DNA of 64,000 bases from Streptomyces sp. TRM68367. GTDB lineage: Bacteria; Actinomycetota; Actinomycetes; Streptomycetales; Streptomycetaceae. The position numbers and the translations under genes are program-made. The notes beneath the pieces were generated by a model. The model saw nothing but the letters and a program-made list of their open reading frames with translations. It had not been told where the DNA came from and made no database searches. The stretch covers positions 1-64,000 of the forward strand of contig NZ_JACTVI010000018.1 of assembly GCF_014495685.1 (NCBI RefSeq), read 5' to 3'. Shown here piece by piece: positions 24,966-34,349 of the stretch (positions are counted from its first letter, which is position 1; every line of letters starts with the position of its first letter).

Positions 24966-25571
24966 ATGCTGACCCTGCACGCCGACTCCCGCGGCCGCGC
25001 GCTCGCCGTCGAGGGGGAGTGGATCGCGGACGCCGGAGACGTGGCGGACCTCGGCGCCGCCCATCCACGCGCGCGCGTGCGCAAGTGGCCCGGCATCCTC
25101 ACGCCCGGACTGCTCAGCCCGTACGGCACGGAACTGCTGGAGGAGGCCTACCACCCCGATCCGCGCGAGGCCGACGAGCTGGGCACCGAGCCGCTGACCG
25201 GGGATGCGCTGGCCGCCCTCGGTCTGGACGACGCCCGCTGGGGCGGCAGCGCCCGGCGCGCGGTGCAGCGCATGCTGGCCCACGGCACGGTCGCCGCGGC
25301 CTGTGAACCGATGCGCAACCGCGCGGTGAAGGACGCCGTGCGCCGCTCCGGGCTCGGGGTCGTTGGCCGGCTGGGCCGTCCCGGCGGTGTCCCCGCGCTC
25401 GACCCGTTCGCCGCCGGACAGCCGGTGGACTTCCTGCCTCCGCGGGAGCGCGGCTCCGCCGCCCGGTTCGCCGTGTTCGACGTACGGGACGAGGCCGAGC
25501 TGGCCGAGCGGGGAGCGGGGACGTGCGTGGCGACGGTCCTGGGCGGGCGGCTGGTGTACCGGCGGCGGTAG
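24966..25571 (+). CDS. Imidazolonepropionase-like composite-domain protein
   Basis: 201 aa from ATG 24966, 23 bp after mqnC and in the same direction, so probably co-transcribed. The N-terminus looks like the beta-sandwich of amidohydrolases ([24 protein letters not shown]), followed by a reduced core ([30 protein letters not shown]). The metal-binding HxH of real amidohydrolases is absent. From memory, this protein accompanies mqnC in many actinomycetes. A role in menaquinone biosynthesis is inferred from position only. Confidence 0.65.
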   Translation: MLTLHADSRGRALAVEGEWIADAGDVADLGAAHPRARVRKWPGILTPGLLSPYGTELLEEAYHPDPREADELGTEPLTGDALAALGLDDARWGGSARRAVQRMLAHGTVAAACEPMRNRAVKDAVRRSGLGVVGRLGRPGGVPALDPFAAGQPVDFLPPRERGSAARFAVFDVRDEAELAERGAGTCVATVLGGRLVYRRR

Positions 25572-25648
25572 CCGCGACGGCCGGGTGGTCCGCGGCGTCG
25601 TACGGCCGCGCTGCGAGCCCGGACGGCCCTGCTGCAAGAATGGCCCCC

Positions 25649-26344
25649 GTGACCCGCGCATCCCTGGACAAGCAGCCGCACGAAGTCGCCTCGATGTTCG
25701 ACGACGTGGCGGAACGGTACGACCTGACCAACGACGTGCTGTCGCTCGGCCAGGACCGGCGCTGGCGCAAGGAGGTCGCGAAGGCGGTCGACGCGCGCCC
25801 CGCGCAGAAGGTCCTGGACCTGGCGGCCGGTACGGGGACCTCCTCGCTGCCCTTCGCGCGCACGGGCGCGTACGTCGTCCCGTGCGACTTCTCCCTCGGC
25901 ATGCTCCAGGTCGGCAAGCGGCGCCAGAGCTGGCTGCCCTACACCGCCGGGGACGCGACACGGCTGCCCTTCCGGGACGACGTCTTCGACGCCGTGACCA
26001 TCTCCTTCGGGCTGCGCAACGTGCAGGACACGGACGCGGCGCTGCGCGAGCTGTACCGGGTGACGCGGCCCGGCGGACGCGTGGTGATCTGCGAGTTCTC
26101 GCACCCGACGTGGGCGCCGTTCCGGACCGTCTACACCGAGTACCTGATGCGTGCTCTGCCGCCGGTCGCGCGCGCGGTGTCCTCGAACCCGGACGCGTAC
26201 GTCTACCTCGCCGAGTCCATCCGCGCCTGGCCCGACCAGCCCGCCCTCGCCGAGCGGCTGCGCAAGGCCGGGTGGTCGCGGGTGGCGTGGCGCAACCTGA
26301 CCGGCGGTGTGGTGGCCCTGCACCGGGGGTTCAAGAAGGGCTGA
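25649..26344 (+). CDS. menG: Demethylmenaquinone methyltransferase
   Basis: 231 aa from GTG 25649. ATG 25640 would add three residues. It is a UbiE/MenG-type SAM methyltransferase: [20 protein letters not shown] at the N-terminus, motif [13 protein letters not shown] (~55-66), the [13 protein letters not shown] block and [15 protein letters not shown]. It performs the last ring methylation of menaquinone. It ends 27 bp from the convergent PASTA gene. Confidence 0.92.
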   Translation: MTRASLDKQPHEVASMFDDVAERYDLTNDVLSLGQDRRWRKEVAKAVDARPAQKVLDLAAGTGTSSLPFARTGAYVVPCDFSLGMLQVGKRRQSWLPYTAGDATRLPFRDDVFDAVTISFGLRNVQDTDAALRELYRVTRPGGRVVICEFSHPTWAPFRTVYTEYLMRALPPVARAVSSNPDAYVYLAESIRAWPDQPALAERLRKAGWSRVAWRNLTGGVVALHRGFKKG

Positions 26345-26371
26345 GCCCCTCCGGGCATCAGCGCGGCGGGT

Positions 26372-26713
26372 TCAGGTGGCGCCCCTGATCATCTCGAACG
26401 AGCCTCCGGGCTCGTCGAGCTCGCGTTGCAAGCCGCCCCGCGGGGGTTTCGGCACCCGAGGCTCGCGCATGCCTCCGCCGCCCTCCCCCTCACCGAAGTC
26501 GAACCACACGTACACCATGGACTCCCGCGGCACCTCGGAACCGGGCTGCGGGTACTGGCGTACGACGTAGTCGACGACGGTCAGATGGAAGTCCGGCCGG
26601 TCCGGCGCGTTGAGGAGCAGACCCTGCGCCCGGGCGGTCTCGCATGCGTCCACGGCCATCAGGCCGACCAGGTGCGGTACGCGCACTTCGGGTGTCTTGG
26701 GTGTTATGTGCAC
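26372..26713 (-). CDS. Small PASTA-domain protein
   Basis: 113 aa from GTG 26713, preceded at 5 nt by GGGGGTGA. A further GTG at 26722 lacks such a site. Residues ~10-75 form one PASTA domain (VRVPHLVGLMAVDACETAR, then QYPQPGSEVPRESMVYVWF), the module that binds muropeptides or beta-lactams in Ser/Thr kinases and PBPs. There is no signal peptide, membrane segment or kinase domain. The tail is acidic/Gly-rich then basic and Pro-rich. A cytoplasmic single-PASTA protein is unusual. The function is unknown. Confidence 0.75.
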   Translation of the reverse strand: MHITPKTPEVRVPHLVGLMAVDACETARAQGLLLNAPDRPDFHLTVVDYVVRQYPQPGSEVPRESMVYVWFDFGEGEGGGGMREPRVPKPPRGGLQRELDEPGGSFEMIRGAT

Positions 26714-26805
26714 AGATGTCACCCCCAGCGGTACTGGAAGGGTAACCCCGCCCCGTGCCCGCCGGAAGCGCCAAGTACCGTTCTGTAGCAGTCGGTTACC
26801 CTGTG

Positions 26806-27312
26806 TCACAGATCCAGTCGGTAGCAGTGTCCCTCGCGCTTCGACACCGGCGCCGTGAAGACCTCGGCGAGGTGCATCCCGAGGCGCTGGGTGACCGCGA
26901 TGGATCTCTTGTTCTCGGCGGCCACCATCGCCACCACGCTCGGTACGCCCGCCGCGCGCACCCGGTCGAGCGTCTGCCGCGCGGCCGCGGTGACGTATCC
27001 CTTGCCCCAGTGCTCCCGCCCGAGCCGCCAGCCGATCTCGATCTCGCCCATGGGGCCCCAGTCGTACGGCCACGGCTGGGCGCCGGTGAAGCCGAGGGCC
27101 TGGTCGTCCTCGTCGAGCATGGTCCAGAAGCAGAAGCCGTACTGGGCGTCGTGGCGGCGCTGGCGGGCGGTCAGCTCCTCGTAGACGGACAGCTCCTCGG
27201 ACTTGCCGCCGTGGAACTCCATCACGTCCGGGTCGTCGAAGATCCGGTGCCAGGCGAACGCGTCCTCTTGGTTTGGGACACGCAGCCGTACTACGGGGAG
27301 AGCTCGGTTCAC
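26806..27312 (-). CDS. GNAT-family N-acetyltransferase (RimJ/RimL type)
   Basis: 168 aa from GTG 27312 with AAGGGC upstream. It has the RimJ/RimL layout: LRVPNQEDAFAWHRIFDDPD, IEIGWRLGREHWGKGYVTAA with the acetyl-CoA pyrophosphate loop R-x-x-W-G-K-G-Y, then VAMVAAENKRSIAVTQRLGM. The substrate is unknown, with an amino group on a protein, antibiotic or small molecule possible. It is divergent from menJ. Confidence 0.85.
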   Translation of the reverse strand: MNRALPVVRLRVPNQEDAFAWHRIFDDPDVMEFHGGKSEELSVYEELTARQRRHDAQYGFCFWTMLDEDDQALGFTGAQPWPYDWGPMGEIEIGWRLGREHWGKGYVTAAARQTLDRVRAAGVPSVVAMVAAENKRSIAVTQRLGMHLAEVFTAPVSKREGHCYRLDL

Positions 27313-27409
27313 GGGGCAGCCCTTCAGCTGGTTGATCAATTCTGCTGAATAGACTGCCCATGTCCAGTGCCGGTCGGCACACAGATTTTGAACTTGGGGA
27401 GATCCCGCC

Positions 27410-28714
27410 GTGACTGTCGTGACCGAGCCCCATTCCGTGCCCCTCTCCGAGAACACCGCCGATGTCATCGTCGTGGGCGCGGGGCCGGCCGGCGCCACGA
27501 CGGCCTATCACCTGGCCAAGGCCGGACTCGACGTCCTGCTGCTGGAGAAGACCGAGTTCCCGCGCGAGAAGGTGTGCGGCGACGGGCTCACCCCGCGCGC
27601 GGTCAAACAGCTCGTGGCGATGGGCATCGACATCTCCGAGGAGGCCGGCTGGATGCGCAACAAGGGGCTGCGCATCATCGGCGGCGGTGTGCGTCTGCAG
27701 CTGGACTGGCCGGACCTCGCCTCCTTCCCCGACTACGGCCTCGTCCGCAAGCGCGACGACTTCGACGAGCAGCTCGCCCGGCAGTCGCAGAAGGCGGGCG
27801 CGCGGCTGTACGAGCGCTGCAACGTCGGCGCCCCGGTCGTCGACGACCGCACCGGCCGCATCACCGGCGTGCACGCCAAACTGGGGGAGGAGAAGCGGGA
27901 AGTCACCTTCCACGCGCCCCTGGTGGTGGCCGCCGACGGCAACTCCACGCGCCTGTCCCTCGCGATGGGCCTGCACCGCCGCGAGGACCGCCCGATGGGC
28001 GTCGCCGTCCGGACGTACTTCACCTCCCCGCGCCACGACGACGACTACCTGGAGTCCTGGCTGGAACTGTGGGACCGCCGCGGCCCCCAGGACCGACTCC
28101 TCCCCGGCTACGGCTGGATCTTCGGCATGGGCGACGGCACGTCGAACGTCGGCCTCGGTGTCCTGAACACCTCGTCGTCCTTCAAGGAGCTGGACTGGCG
28201 GGAGATCCTGAAGGCCTGGTGCGCGTCCATGCCGGAGGACTGGGGCTACACCCCGGACAACATGACCGGGCCCATTCGCGGCGCTGCGCTGCCGATGGCC
28301 TTCAACCGCCAGCCGCACTACACGAAGGGTCTGTTGCTCGTCGGCGACGCGGGCGGTCTGGTGAACCCCTTCAACGGCGAGGGCATCGCCTACGCCATGG
28401 AATCCGGCCAGATCGCCGCCGACGTCATCGTCCAGTCCCACGCGCGCGCGACCCCGGCCCAGCGCGAGACGGCCCTCCGGCACTACCCGCGCGTCCTGAA
28501 GGACACCTACGGCGGCTACTACAACCTCGGCCGCGCCTTCGTGAAGCTCATCGGCAACCCGAAGGTCATGCAGATCGCGACGCAGCGGGGCCTGACCCAC
28601 CCCCTGCTGATGAAGTTCACTCTCAAGCTCCTCGCCAACCTCACCGACCCCACGGGCGGCGACGCGATGGACCGCATCATCAACGGCCTGAGCAAGGTGG
28701 CGCCGAAGGCGTGA
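27410..28714 (+). CDS. menJ: Geranylgeranyl reductase family, probable menaquinone reductase MenJ
   Basis: 434 aa from GTG 27410 with GGGGAGA as ribosome site. The N-terminal FAD motif is VVG23-AGPAGATTAYHL, then VCGDGLTPRAVKQL, and a second FAD block VGDAGGLVNPFNGEGI. The family reduces isoprenoid double bonds using FAD. The mycobacterial member MenJ (Rv0561c) hydrogenates one unit of the menaquinone tail. Its place between menG and the nuo operon supports that role here, where Streptomyces make partly saturated MK-9. An archaeol or carotenoid role is less likely from context. Confidence 0.85.
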   Translation: MTVVTEPHSVPLSENTADVIVVGAGPAGATTAYHLAKAGLDVLLLEKTEFPREKVCGDGLTPRAVKQLVAMGIDISEEAGWMRNKGLRIIGGGVRLQLDWPDLASFPDYGLVRKRDDFDEQLARQSQKAGARLYERCNVGAPVVDDRTGRITGVHAKLGEEKREVTFHAPLVVAADGNSTRLSLAMGLHRREDRPMGVAVRTYFTSPRHDDDYLESWLELWDRRGPQDRLLPGYGWIFGMGDGTSNVGLGVLNTSSSFKELDWREILKAWCASMPEDWGYTPDNMTGPIRGAALPMAFNRQPHYTKGLLLVGDAGGLVNPFNGEGIAYAMESGQIAADVIVQSHARATPAQRETALRHYPRVLKDTYGGYYNLGRAFVKLIGNPKVMQIATQRGLTHPLLMKFTLKLLANLTDPTGGDAMDRIINGLSKVAPKA

Positions 28715-28857
28715 CGGCCGCCGGTGTGAGCCCTGGGCGCGCGGGTGCCGCGCCCCGGGGCGGGTGACCGACCACGAGCGCCGGGGCGGGTGGGCCGTCC
28801 GCGAGCGGCCCAGAGAGCGCCCAGAGAGGGCCCAGGAGCCCTTCTGCGGCAGCACGG

Positions 28858-28889
28858 GAGGGCCGCCGCCCCCGAGGGGCAGCGGCCTC
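28858..28889. terminator. Imperfect hairpin between convergent genes
   Basis: A GAGGGCCGCCGCCCCC arm and a GGGGCAGCGGCCTC arm pair with one or two bulges. It lies 22 bp before the end of the NlpC/P60 gene and ~145 bp after menJ, so it could serve both transcripts. Confidence 0.5.
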
Positions 28890-28910
28890 AGTCCGTACGG
28901 TGTGCGCGGC

Positions 28911-29714
28911 TCAGAGCACGCGCACCGCGCCCGACGCGGGGTACCCGGACAGGTCCTGGATGACGACGCCCTTGGACGGGTTGGCCGCGTCCAGGTACTG
29001 ATCGTTACCGATGTAGACACCCACGTGGTACGCGGAGCCCTTGCTGCCCCAGTACAGGATGTCGCCGACCTGCAGGTTGGACAGCGAGACCTCGGTGCCG
29101 GCCATCGACTGGTCCTGCGAGACGCGCGGCAGGTCCACGCCCACCTGCCTGAAAGCGGCCTGGACGAGGCTGGAGCAGTCCCAGGCGTTGGGGCCGGTGG
29201 CGCCCATCACGTAGGCGTCGCCCACCTGCGCCTTGAGGAAGGCGATGACCGCCGCAACGCTGCCGCTGGACGGCGCGGGCGCCGTGGACGTGCTGACACT
29301 GGCGCTGAGGGTGGCCCGCTCCGCGTTGCGCGAGGCACGCTCGGCTGCGGCCCTGCGGGCGGCCTCCGCGGCCTTCTTCTTGGCCTCCGCCTTCTTCTTG
29401 GCCTCCGCGAGGTTCTTCTTGGCCTCCTCGGCGGCCTTGGCGGCCGCGGCGTCACGCTCGGCCCGCAGCTCGTAGCTCGCGGCGGCCAGCTCGGTGGCGC
29501 TCGCGGACTCGGCGACCTGAGCGGACAGGTCGGCCGTCAGGGTGGGCAGCTCAAGAGTCTGCGTCGCGGGCTCGGCGGCGTTCGCCGAACTCGACGCCCC
29601 GGCCACTGCCAAGGTGCTGAGTACGCCACCGGCAACTCCGGCCCGCATCGCGATCGTGGAGGTCGCGTTGCGGCGGGGTTTCCGGTGGCTGCGTATGTGA
29701 GCGGTGTGGGACAT
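28911..29714 (-). CDS. Secreted NlpC/P60 peptidoglycan hydrolase
   Basis: 267 aa from ATG 29714. In-frame starts at 29744 and 29771 would lengthen only the N-terminus. A signal peptide follows HRKPRR (VAGGVLSTLAVAGA, ANA before AEP). Residues ~60-135 are an Ala/Lys/Glu coiled coil, and ~150-267 are the NlpC/P60 domain with catalytic C180 in WDCSSLV and H230 in YHVGVYIG. Such enzymes cut stem peptides of peptidoglycan, and the coiled coil usually regulates them at the cell surface. I looked for a ydaO-type leader as found before some such genes and saw none. Confidence 0.9.
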   Translation of the reverse strand: MSHTAHIRSHRKPRRNATSTIAMRAGVAGGVLSTLAVAGASSSANAAEPATQTLELPTLTADLSAQVAESASATELAAASYELRAERDAAAAKAAEEAKKNLAEAKKKAEAKKKAAEAARRAAAERASRNAERATLSASVSTSTAPAPSSGSVAAVIAFLKAQVGDAYVMGATGPNAWDCSSLVQAAFRQVGVDLPRVSQDQSMAGTEVSLSNLQVGDILYWGSKGSAYHVGVYIGNDQYLDAANPSKGVVIQDLSGYPASGAVRVL

Positions 29715-29839
29715 GAGACCAACGGGTATCAGGGGCTCCTCCATACCTTCAAGAAACGTGTGCTGCGCCACAGTTGTTCAATCAGCGCCCCGAGCCCCGG
29801 GCGTGTCGCTCTTTATTGACGCCGTAACGGACATTGCGG

Positions 29840-29859
29840 ACGGGCCGTAACCGGCCCGT
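29840..29859. repeat. Perfect 8-bp hairpin with 4-nt loop
   Basis: ACGGGCCG (29840-29847), loop TAAC, CGGCCCGT (29852-29859). It lies in the leader of the NlpC/P60 gene on the minus strand, and could be an attenuator stem or a simple inverted repeat. Confidence 0.4.
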
Positions 29860-30314
29860 GATCTCGACCTTTGATCGTTATGCCCGAATTGCCCCACGCC
29901 TACCACTTGTTGGGACAGATGGCCAATCCCCCTTCCCGTGCGCGTCTCGTGCATGTGGCGCAGGTCACGGAACGGTTACCGGGGCGGCCCGCGTCGCACG
30001 GCGCGGCCGGCTGGCCGGATCCACTCGTGAACGCGTGCACGCGTCCACACCTCATCGCGCCCCCCTCTCGGGTGTGAATGCGGGCCACTAGCAAGCGGTC
30101 GCGCCCAGCGCGAATTTGCATGCAAGGGAAGCCTCTTGATATGGAGACGCCCCTCCCGGCCTGCGCTGACGAGCCAAAATGTCACCTCTCGTGATCGCCG
30201 GGACGCTTCGCGTATGAAGATCACCGCTCATCCGGCTTCATGATCCTTCGTCAGGTGGTGGAGATCACAAAGCTTTGGTAATGCCCCGTGTCGCAGATCA
30301 CAGAGCAGCGGGCA

Positions 30315-30320
30315 TAAGAT
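30315..30320 (+). promoter_or_regulatory. Candidate -10 of the nuo operon promoter
   Basis: TAAGAT at 30315-30320 is a good Streptomyces -10, but the -35 at ~30292 (TCGCAG) is poor. Transcription would start near 30327, just before the Rex site, leaving a ~135-nt leader. Confidence 0.4.
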
Positions 30321-30336
30321 GCGGAGCGGTTGGGCT

Positions 30337-30352
30337 TGTGACCTGCTTCACA
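30337..30352. promoter_or_regulatory. Rex operator upstream of nuoA
   Basis: TGTGACCTGCTTCACA matches the known Streptomyces Rex site TGTGAAC-n3-TTCACA at every conserved position except one A. Rex represses respiratory genes when NADH is low and releases DNA when NADH is high, and nuoA-N is a known S. coelicolor Rex target (established knowledge). The site lies 110 bp upstream of nuoA and just downstream of the candidate -10, so bound Rex would block early elongation or promoter clearance. Confidence 0.82.
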
Positions 30353-30461
30353 TGTTCTCGATCTCCGCCCGGGGCGGGCGGGGTTCGCGGGACGGTTGAG
30401 GCGGATGTGAGCCCGATGCAAACCGCCAGCAGTCAGTGCCGACTGAGAGGAGCGAGGAGCG

Positions 30462-30821
30462 GTGAACGCTTATGCGCCCATCCTCGTACTGGGAGCCCTC
30501 GGGGCAGGCTTTGCGATCTTCTCCGTGGTCATGGCCACGCTGATCGGTCCGAAGCGGTACAACCGCGCCAAGCTCGAAGCCTACGAGTGCGGTATCGAGC
30601 CGACCCCCACGCCGGCCGGCGGCGGGCGTTTCCCGATCAAGTACTACCTGACGGCGATGCTCTTCATCATTTTCGATATCGAGATCGTCTTCCTCTACCC
30701 CTGGGCCGTCACCTTCGACGCCCTGGGGATTTTCGGGCTCGTGGAGATGCTGCTCTTCGTGCTCACCGTCTTCGTCGCGTACGCGTACGTATGGCGGCGC
30801 GGCGGCCTGGAATGGGACTGA
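30462..30821 (+). CDS. nuoA: NADH-quinone oxidoreductase subunit A
   Basis: 119 aa from GTG 30462 with GAGGAGCG as ribosome site. Three membrane helices (ILVLGALGAGFAIFSVVMAT; a middle one with IIFDIEIVFLYPWAV; and a last LLFVLTVFVAYAYVW). The KLEAYECGIEPT motif is the conserved NuoA loop. It is first of fourteen nuo genes, which end at 46,582 and mostly overlap or lie within 14 bp of each other. Confidence 0.95.
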   Translation: MNAYAPILVLGALGAGFAIFSVVMATLIGPKRYNRAKLEAYECGIEPTPTPAGGGRFPIKYYLTAMLFIIFDIEIVFLYPWAVTFDALGIFGLVEMLLFVLTVFVAYAYVWRRGGLEWD

Positions 30822-30833
30822 GGGGCCTTTGTC

Positions 30834-31388
30834 ATGGGACTCGAAGAAAAGCTGCCGAGTGGATTCCTGCTGACCACCGTCGAGCAGGCCGCGGGCTGGG
30901 TGCGCAAGTCGTCCGTCTTCCCCGCCACGTTCGGCCTCGCCTGCTGTGCCATCGAGATGATGACCACCGGCGCCGGCCGCTATGACCTGGCGCGCTTCGG
31001 CATGGAGGTCTTCCGCGGCTCACCGCGCCAGGCGGACCTGATGATCGTCGCGGGCCGGGTGAGCCAGAAGATGGCGCCGGTGCTGCGGCAGGTCTACGAC
31101 CAGATGCCGAACCCCAAGTGGGTGATCTCCATGGGGGTCTGCGCCTCCTCCGGCGGCATGTTCAACAACTACGCGATCGTCCAGGGCGTCGACCACGTCG
31201 TCCCGGTCGACATCTATCTCCCCGGCTGTCCGCCACGGCCCGAGATGCTGATGGACTCCATCCTCAAGCTCCACCACAAGATCCAGAACTCCAAGCTCGG
31301 CGTGAACGCCGAGGAGGCGGCCCGCGAGGCGGAGGAAGCGGCGCTCAAGGCCCTGCCCACGATCGAGATGAAGGGGCTGCTGCAATGA
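30834..31388 (+). CDS. nuoB: NADH-quinone oxidoreductase subunit B
   Basis: 184 aa from ATG 30834. Ligands of the N2 [4Fe-4S] cluster are visible: C37-C38 (GLACCAIEM), C103 (GVCASSGG) and C132 (PGCPPRP). N2 hands electrons to menaquinone at the NuoB/NuoD interface. The short Ala/Glu-rich tail is normal for actinobacteria. The stop overlaps nuoC as ATGA. Confidence 0.95.
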   Translation: MGLEEKLPSGFLLTTVEQAAGWVRKSSVFPATFGLACCAIEMMTTGAGRYDLARFGMEVFRGSPRQADLMIVAGRVSQKMAPVLRQVYDQMPNPKWVISMGVCASSGGMFNNYAIVQGVDHVVPVDIYLPGCPPRPEMLMDSILKLHHKIQNSKLGVNAEEAAREAEEAALKALPTIEMKGLLQ

Positions 31389-32152
31389 GCGACGCGAACG
31401 ACGCCAACGGCGTGAACCCCGAGAAGGACCTGTCGGCCTCCAACCTGCCCGGCCAGCGCGGTCAGGGCGGCGAGGAGATCCGCGTCCAGCGCGGCATGTT
31501 CGGCGCCGACAACGGCGGCGACACCTCCGGCTACGGCGGCCTGGTCCGCTCGGTCCGGCTCCCGGGACCGGCGTCCCGCCCCTACGGCGGCCCACGCGCC
31601 GGAGGCGCATATGGATACTTCGACGAGGTCGCCGACGAACTGGAGGGCGCCCTGGAGGAACAGGGTCTGCTGCCCGAGAACGCCATCGAGAAGACGGTCG
31701 TCGACCGCGACGAGATCACCTTCCACATCGAACGCGAGCACCTGGTCCGCGTCGCCCGCACCCTGCGCGACGACCCGGCCTTGCGCTTCGAGCTGTGCAC
31801 CGGCGTCAGCGGCGTCCACTACCTGGGCGACAAGGGACGTGAGCTGCACGCCGTCTACCACCTGCGCTCGATCACCCACAACCGGCTGATCCGCCTCGAA
31901 GTCAGCGCCCCCGACAGCGACCCGCACGTCCCGTCGCTGGTCTCGGTCTATCCGACGAACGACTGGCACGAGCGCGAGACGTACGACTTCTTCGGCATCG
32001 TCTTCGACGGTCACCCGGCCCTGACGCGGATCATGATGCCGGACGACTGGCAGGGCCATCCGCAGCGCAAGGACTACCCCCTCGGCGGCATCCCCGTCGA
32101 GTACAAGGGCGCCCAGATCCCGGCTCCGGACCAGCGGAGGTCGTACTCATGA
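31385..32152 (+). CDS. nuoC: NADH-quinone oxidoreductase subunit C
   Basis: 255 aa from ATG 31385. The 30-kDa subunit domain is in the second half ([43 protein letters not shown]). The first ~75 residues are a Gly/Asp/Asn-rich extension absent from E. coli NuoC but usual in Streptomyces. It is a hydrophilic arm subunit. The stop overlaps nuoD as ATGA. Confidence 0.93.
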   Translation: MSDANDANGVNPEKDLSASNLPGQRGQGGEEIRVQRGMFGADNGGDTSGYGGLVRSVRLPGPASRPYGGPRAGGAYGYFDEVADELEGALEEQGLLPENAIEKTVVDRDEITFHIEREHLVRVARTLRDDPALRFELCTGVSGVHYLGDKGRELHAVYHLRSITHNRLIRLEVSAPDSDPHVPSLVSVYPTNDWHERETYDFFGIVFDGHPALTRIMMPDDWQGHPQRKDYPLGGIPVEYKGAQIPAPDQRRSYS

Positions 32153-33483
32153 GCCAGCAGTCAGCAGCAGCCGCCGCTTCGGCCCGTGAGACCACCGAGG
32201 GCACCGTCTACACGGTCACCGGTGGCGACTGGGACGAGGTCGTCGAGTCCGCGGCCCGCGCCGACGACGAGCGCATCGTCGTCAACATGGGCCCCCAGCA
32301 CCCCTCCACCCACGGCGTGCTCCGCCTCATCCTGGAGATCGAGGGCGAGACGGTCACCGAGGCCCGCTGCGGCATCGGCTACCTGCACACCGGCATCGAG
32401 AAGAACCTCGAATACCGGACGTGGACCCAGGGCACCACGTTCGTGACGCGCATGGACTACCTGATGCCGTTCTTCAACGAGACGGCGTACTGCCTCGCGG
32501 TCGAGAAGCTCCTCGGCATCGAGGACCAGATCCCGGAACGGGCCTCGATCATCCGCGTGCTCCTGATGGAGCTGAACCGGCTGTCCTCCCACCTGGTGGC
32601 CATCGCCACCGGCGGCATGGAACTCGGCGCCACCACGATCATGATCTACGGATTCCGTGATCGTGAACTCATTCTCGACATCTACGAACTGATCACGGGC
32701 CTTCGGATGAACCACGCGTACATCCGCCCCGGCGGACTCGCCCAGGACCTGCCGCCCGGCGCGGTGGACCAGATCCGCGAGCTCGTGAAGAAGATGAAGA
32801 AGAACCTCCCGGAGTACGACAAGCTCGCCACCGGGAGCCCCGTCTTCAAGGCCCGCATGCAGGACATCGGCTACCTCGACCTGGCCGGCTGCATGGCCCT
32901 CGGCGCCACGGGCCCGATCCTGCGCTCCACCGGCCTGCCGCACGACCTGCGCAAGGCACAGCCCTACTGCGGCTACGAGACGTACGACTTCGAGGTCCCG
33001 ACCGTCGACACCTGCGACGCCTACGGCCGCTTCCTGATCCGCCTGGAGGAGATGCGCCAGTCGCTCAGGATCGTCGAGCAGTGCCTGGACCGGCTGGAGC
33101 CCGGCCCGGTCATGGTCGCCGACAAGAAGATCGCCTGGCCCGCCCAGCTCGCCCTGGGGCCGGACGGGCTCGGCAACTCCCTGGACCACATCAAGAAGAT
33201 CATGGGCACCTCCATGGAGGCCCTGATCCACCACTTCAAGCTGGTGACCGAGGGCTTCCGCGTCCCGCCGGGACAGGCGTACGCGGCGGTCGAGTCGCCC
33301 AAGGGCGAACTCGGGGTGCACGTCGTCTCCGACGGCGGCACCCGCCCCTACCGGGTCCACTTCCGCGACCCGTCCTTCACCAACCTTCAGGCCACGGCGG
33401 CGATGTGCGAGGGCGGCCAGGTCGCCGACGTCATCGTCGCCGTGGCGTCCATCGACCCCGTGATGGGAGGCGTCGACCGGTGA
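32149..33483 (+). CDS. nuoD: NADH-quinone oxidoreductase subunit D
   Basis: 444 aa from ATG 32149. The 49-kDa family hallmarks are [27 protein letters not shown] and [13 protein letters not shown], with the quinone-pocket region. NuoD forms the quinone site with NuoB and is separate from NuoC here, unlike the E. coli NuoCD fusion. The stop overlaps nuoE as GTGA. Confidence 0.95.
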   Translation: MSQQSAAAAASARETTEGTVYTVTGGDWDEVVESAARADDERIVVNMGPQHPSTHGVLRLILEIEGETVTEARCGIGYLHTGIEKNLEYRTWTQGTTFVTRMDYLMPFFNETAYCLAVEKLLGIEDQIPERASIIRVLLMELNRLSSHLVAIATGGMELGATTIMIYGFRDRELILDIYELITGLRMNHAYIRPGGLAQDLPPGAVDQIRELVKKMKKNLPEYDKLATGSPVFKARMQDIGYLDLAGCMALGATGPILRSTGLPHDLRKAQPYCGYETYDFEVPTVDTCDAYGRFLIRLEEMRQSLRIVEQCLDRLEPGPVMVADKKIAWPAQLALGPDGLGNSLDHIKKIMGTSMEALIHHFKLVTEGFRVPPGQAYAAVESPKGELGVHVVSDGGTRPYRVHFRDPSFTNLQATAAMCEGGQVADVIVAVASIDPVMGGVDR

Positions 33484-34349
33484 CCACCTCACCTTCGGAG
33501 CGGGGCGTCAGCCTGGGCATGCCGGAACTGCCCGCGCCCGCCTACCCGGACGACGTACGGGCCCGGCTGGAGGCCGACGCGCGCGAGATCATCGCCCGCT
33601 ACCCGGACTCCCGGTCCGCCCTCCTGCCGCTGCTGCACCTCGTGCAGTCGCAGGAGGGCCACGTCACGCGCACCGGCATGCAGTTCTGCGCCGACATGCT
33701 CGGCCTGACCACGGCCGAGGTCACCGCGGTCGCCACCTTCTACACCATGTACCGGCGCAGGCCCTCCGGTGACTACCAGGTGGGCGTGTGCACCAACACC
33801 CTGTGCGCGGTGATGGGCGGCGACGCGATCTTCGAGGAGCTCCAGGAGCACCTCGGTGTCGGCAACGGCGAGACCACCGACGACGGCAAGGTCACCCTGG
33901 AGCACATCGAGTGCAACGCGGCCTGCGACTTCGCGCCCGTCGTGATGGTCAACTGGGAGTTCTTCGACAACCAGACCCCGGCGAGCGCCCGGCGCCTCGT
34001 CGACGACCTGCGCGCGGGACGGCCGGTCACGCCCACGCGCGGGGCGCCGCTGTGCACCTTCAAGGAGACCGCGCGGATCCTGGCCGGCTTCCCCGACGAG
34101 CGGCCGGGGGCCGTCGAGGAGGGCGGCAGTGCGGGACCGCCGTCGCTGGTGGGCCTCCGCCTGGCCAGGGGAGAGGCCGCACCCGCGCGCGTGGTCCATC
34201 CGCGCGACGGAGGGCCGCACGACGAGCCGCAGGACACGGTGCACGAGCCGTCGCCGACGGAGCACCTCAGCTCGCACGACGCGCCGCAGAAGACGTCGGC
34301 CTCCGACCCTGCCCACCCGGCTGGGCCTGTCGCCGAGGAGGGGGAGTGA
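33480..34349 (+). CDS. nuoE: NADH-quinone oxidoreductase subunit E
   Basis: 289 aa from GTG 33480. The 24-kDa thioredoxin-like core binds the N1a [2Fe-2S] cluster with Cys in GVCTNTLC and [10 protein letters not shown]. The core ends near residue 200. The last ~90 residues are an Ala/Pro/His/Glu-rich tail, longer than in E. coli (~166 aa) and with no known function. The stop is followed by the nuoF ATG (TGATG). Confidence 0.93.
   Translation: MTTSPSERGVSLGMPELPAPAYPDDVRARLEADAREIIARYPDSRSALLPLLHLVQSQEGHVTRTGMQFCADMLGLTTAEVTAVATFYTMYRRRPSGDYQVGVCTNTLCAVMGGDAIFEELQEHLGVGNGETTDDGKVTLEHIECNAACDFAPVVMVNWEFFDNQTPASARRLVDDLRAGRPVTPTRGAPLCTFKETARILAGFPDERPGAVEEGGSAGPPSLVGLRLARGEAAPARVVHPRDGGPHDEPQDTVHEPSPTEHLSSHDAPQKTSASDPAHPAGPVAEEGE

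Larger units (their letters stand above)
29715..30461. other. Long divergent intergenic region (747 bp)
   Basis: No coding region is supported. The left part is the leader of the minus-strand NlpC/P60 gene and has the hairpin at 29840-29859. The right part has a CAAAGCTTTG palindrome near 30268, a possible -10 (TAAGAT, 30315-30320) and the Rex operator for nuoA. A short region around 30,000-30,100 is rich in CGCG words with no recognisable function. Confidence 0.6.

Noticed and set aside
29715..30461. A ydaO-type (c-di-AMP) riboswitch before the NlpC/P60 gene
   Set aside because: I looked on the minus strand for the conserved ydaO core and could not find it. Only a simple 8-bp hairpin is present. 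A covariance-model search (Rfam ydaO-yuaA) would decide.
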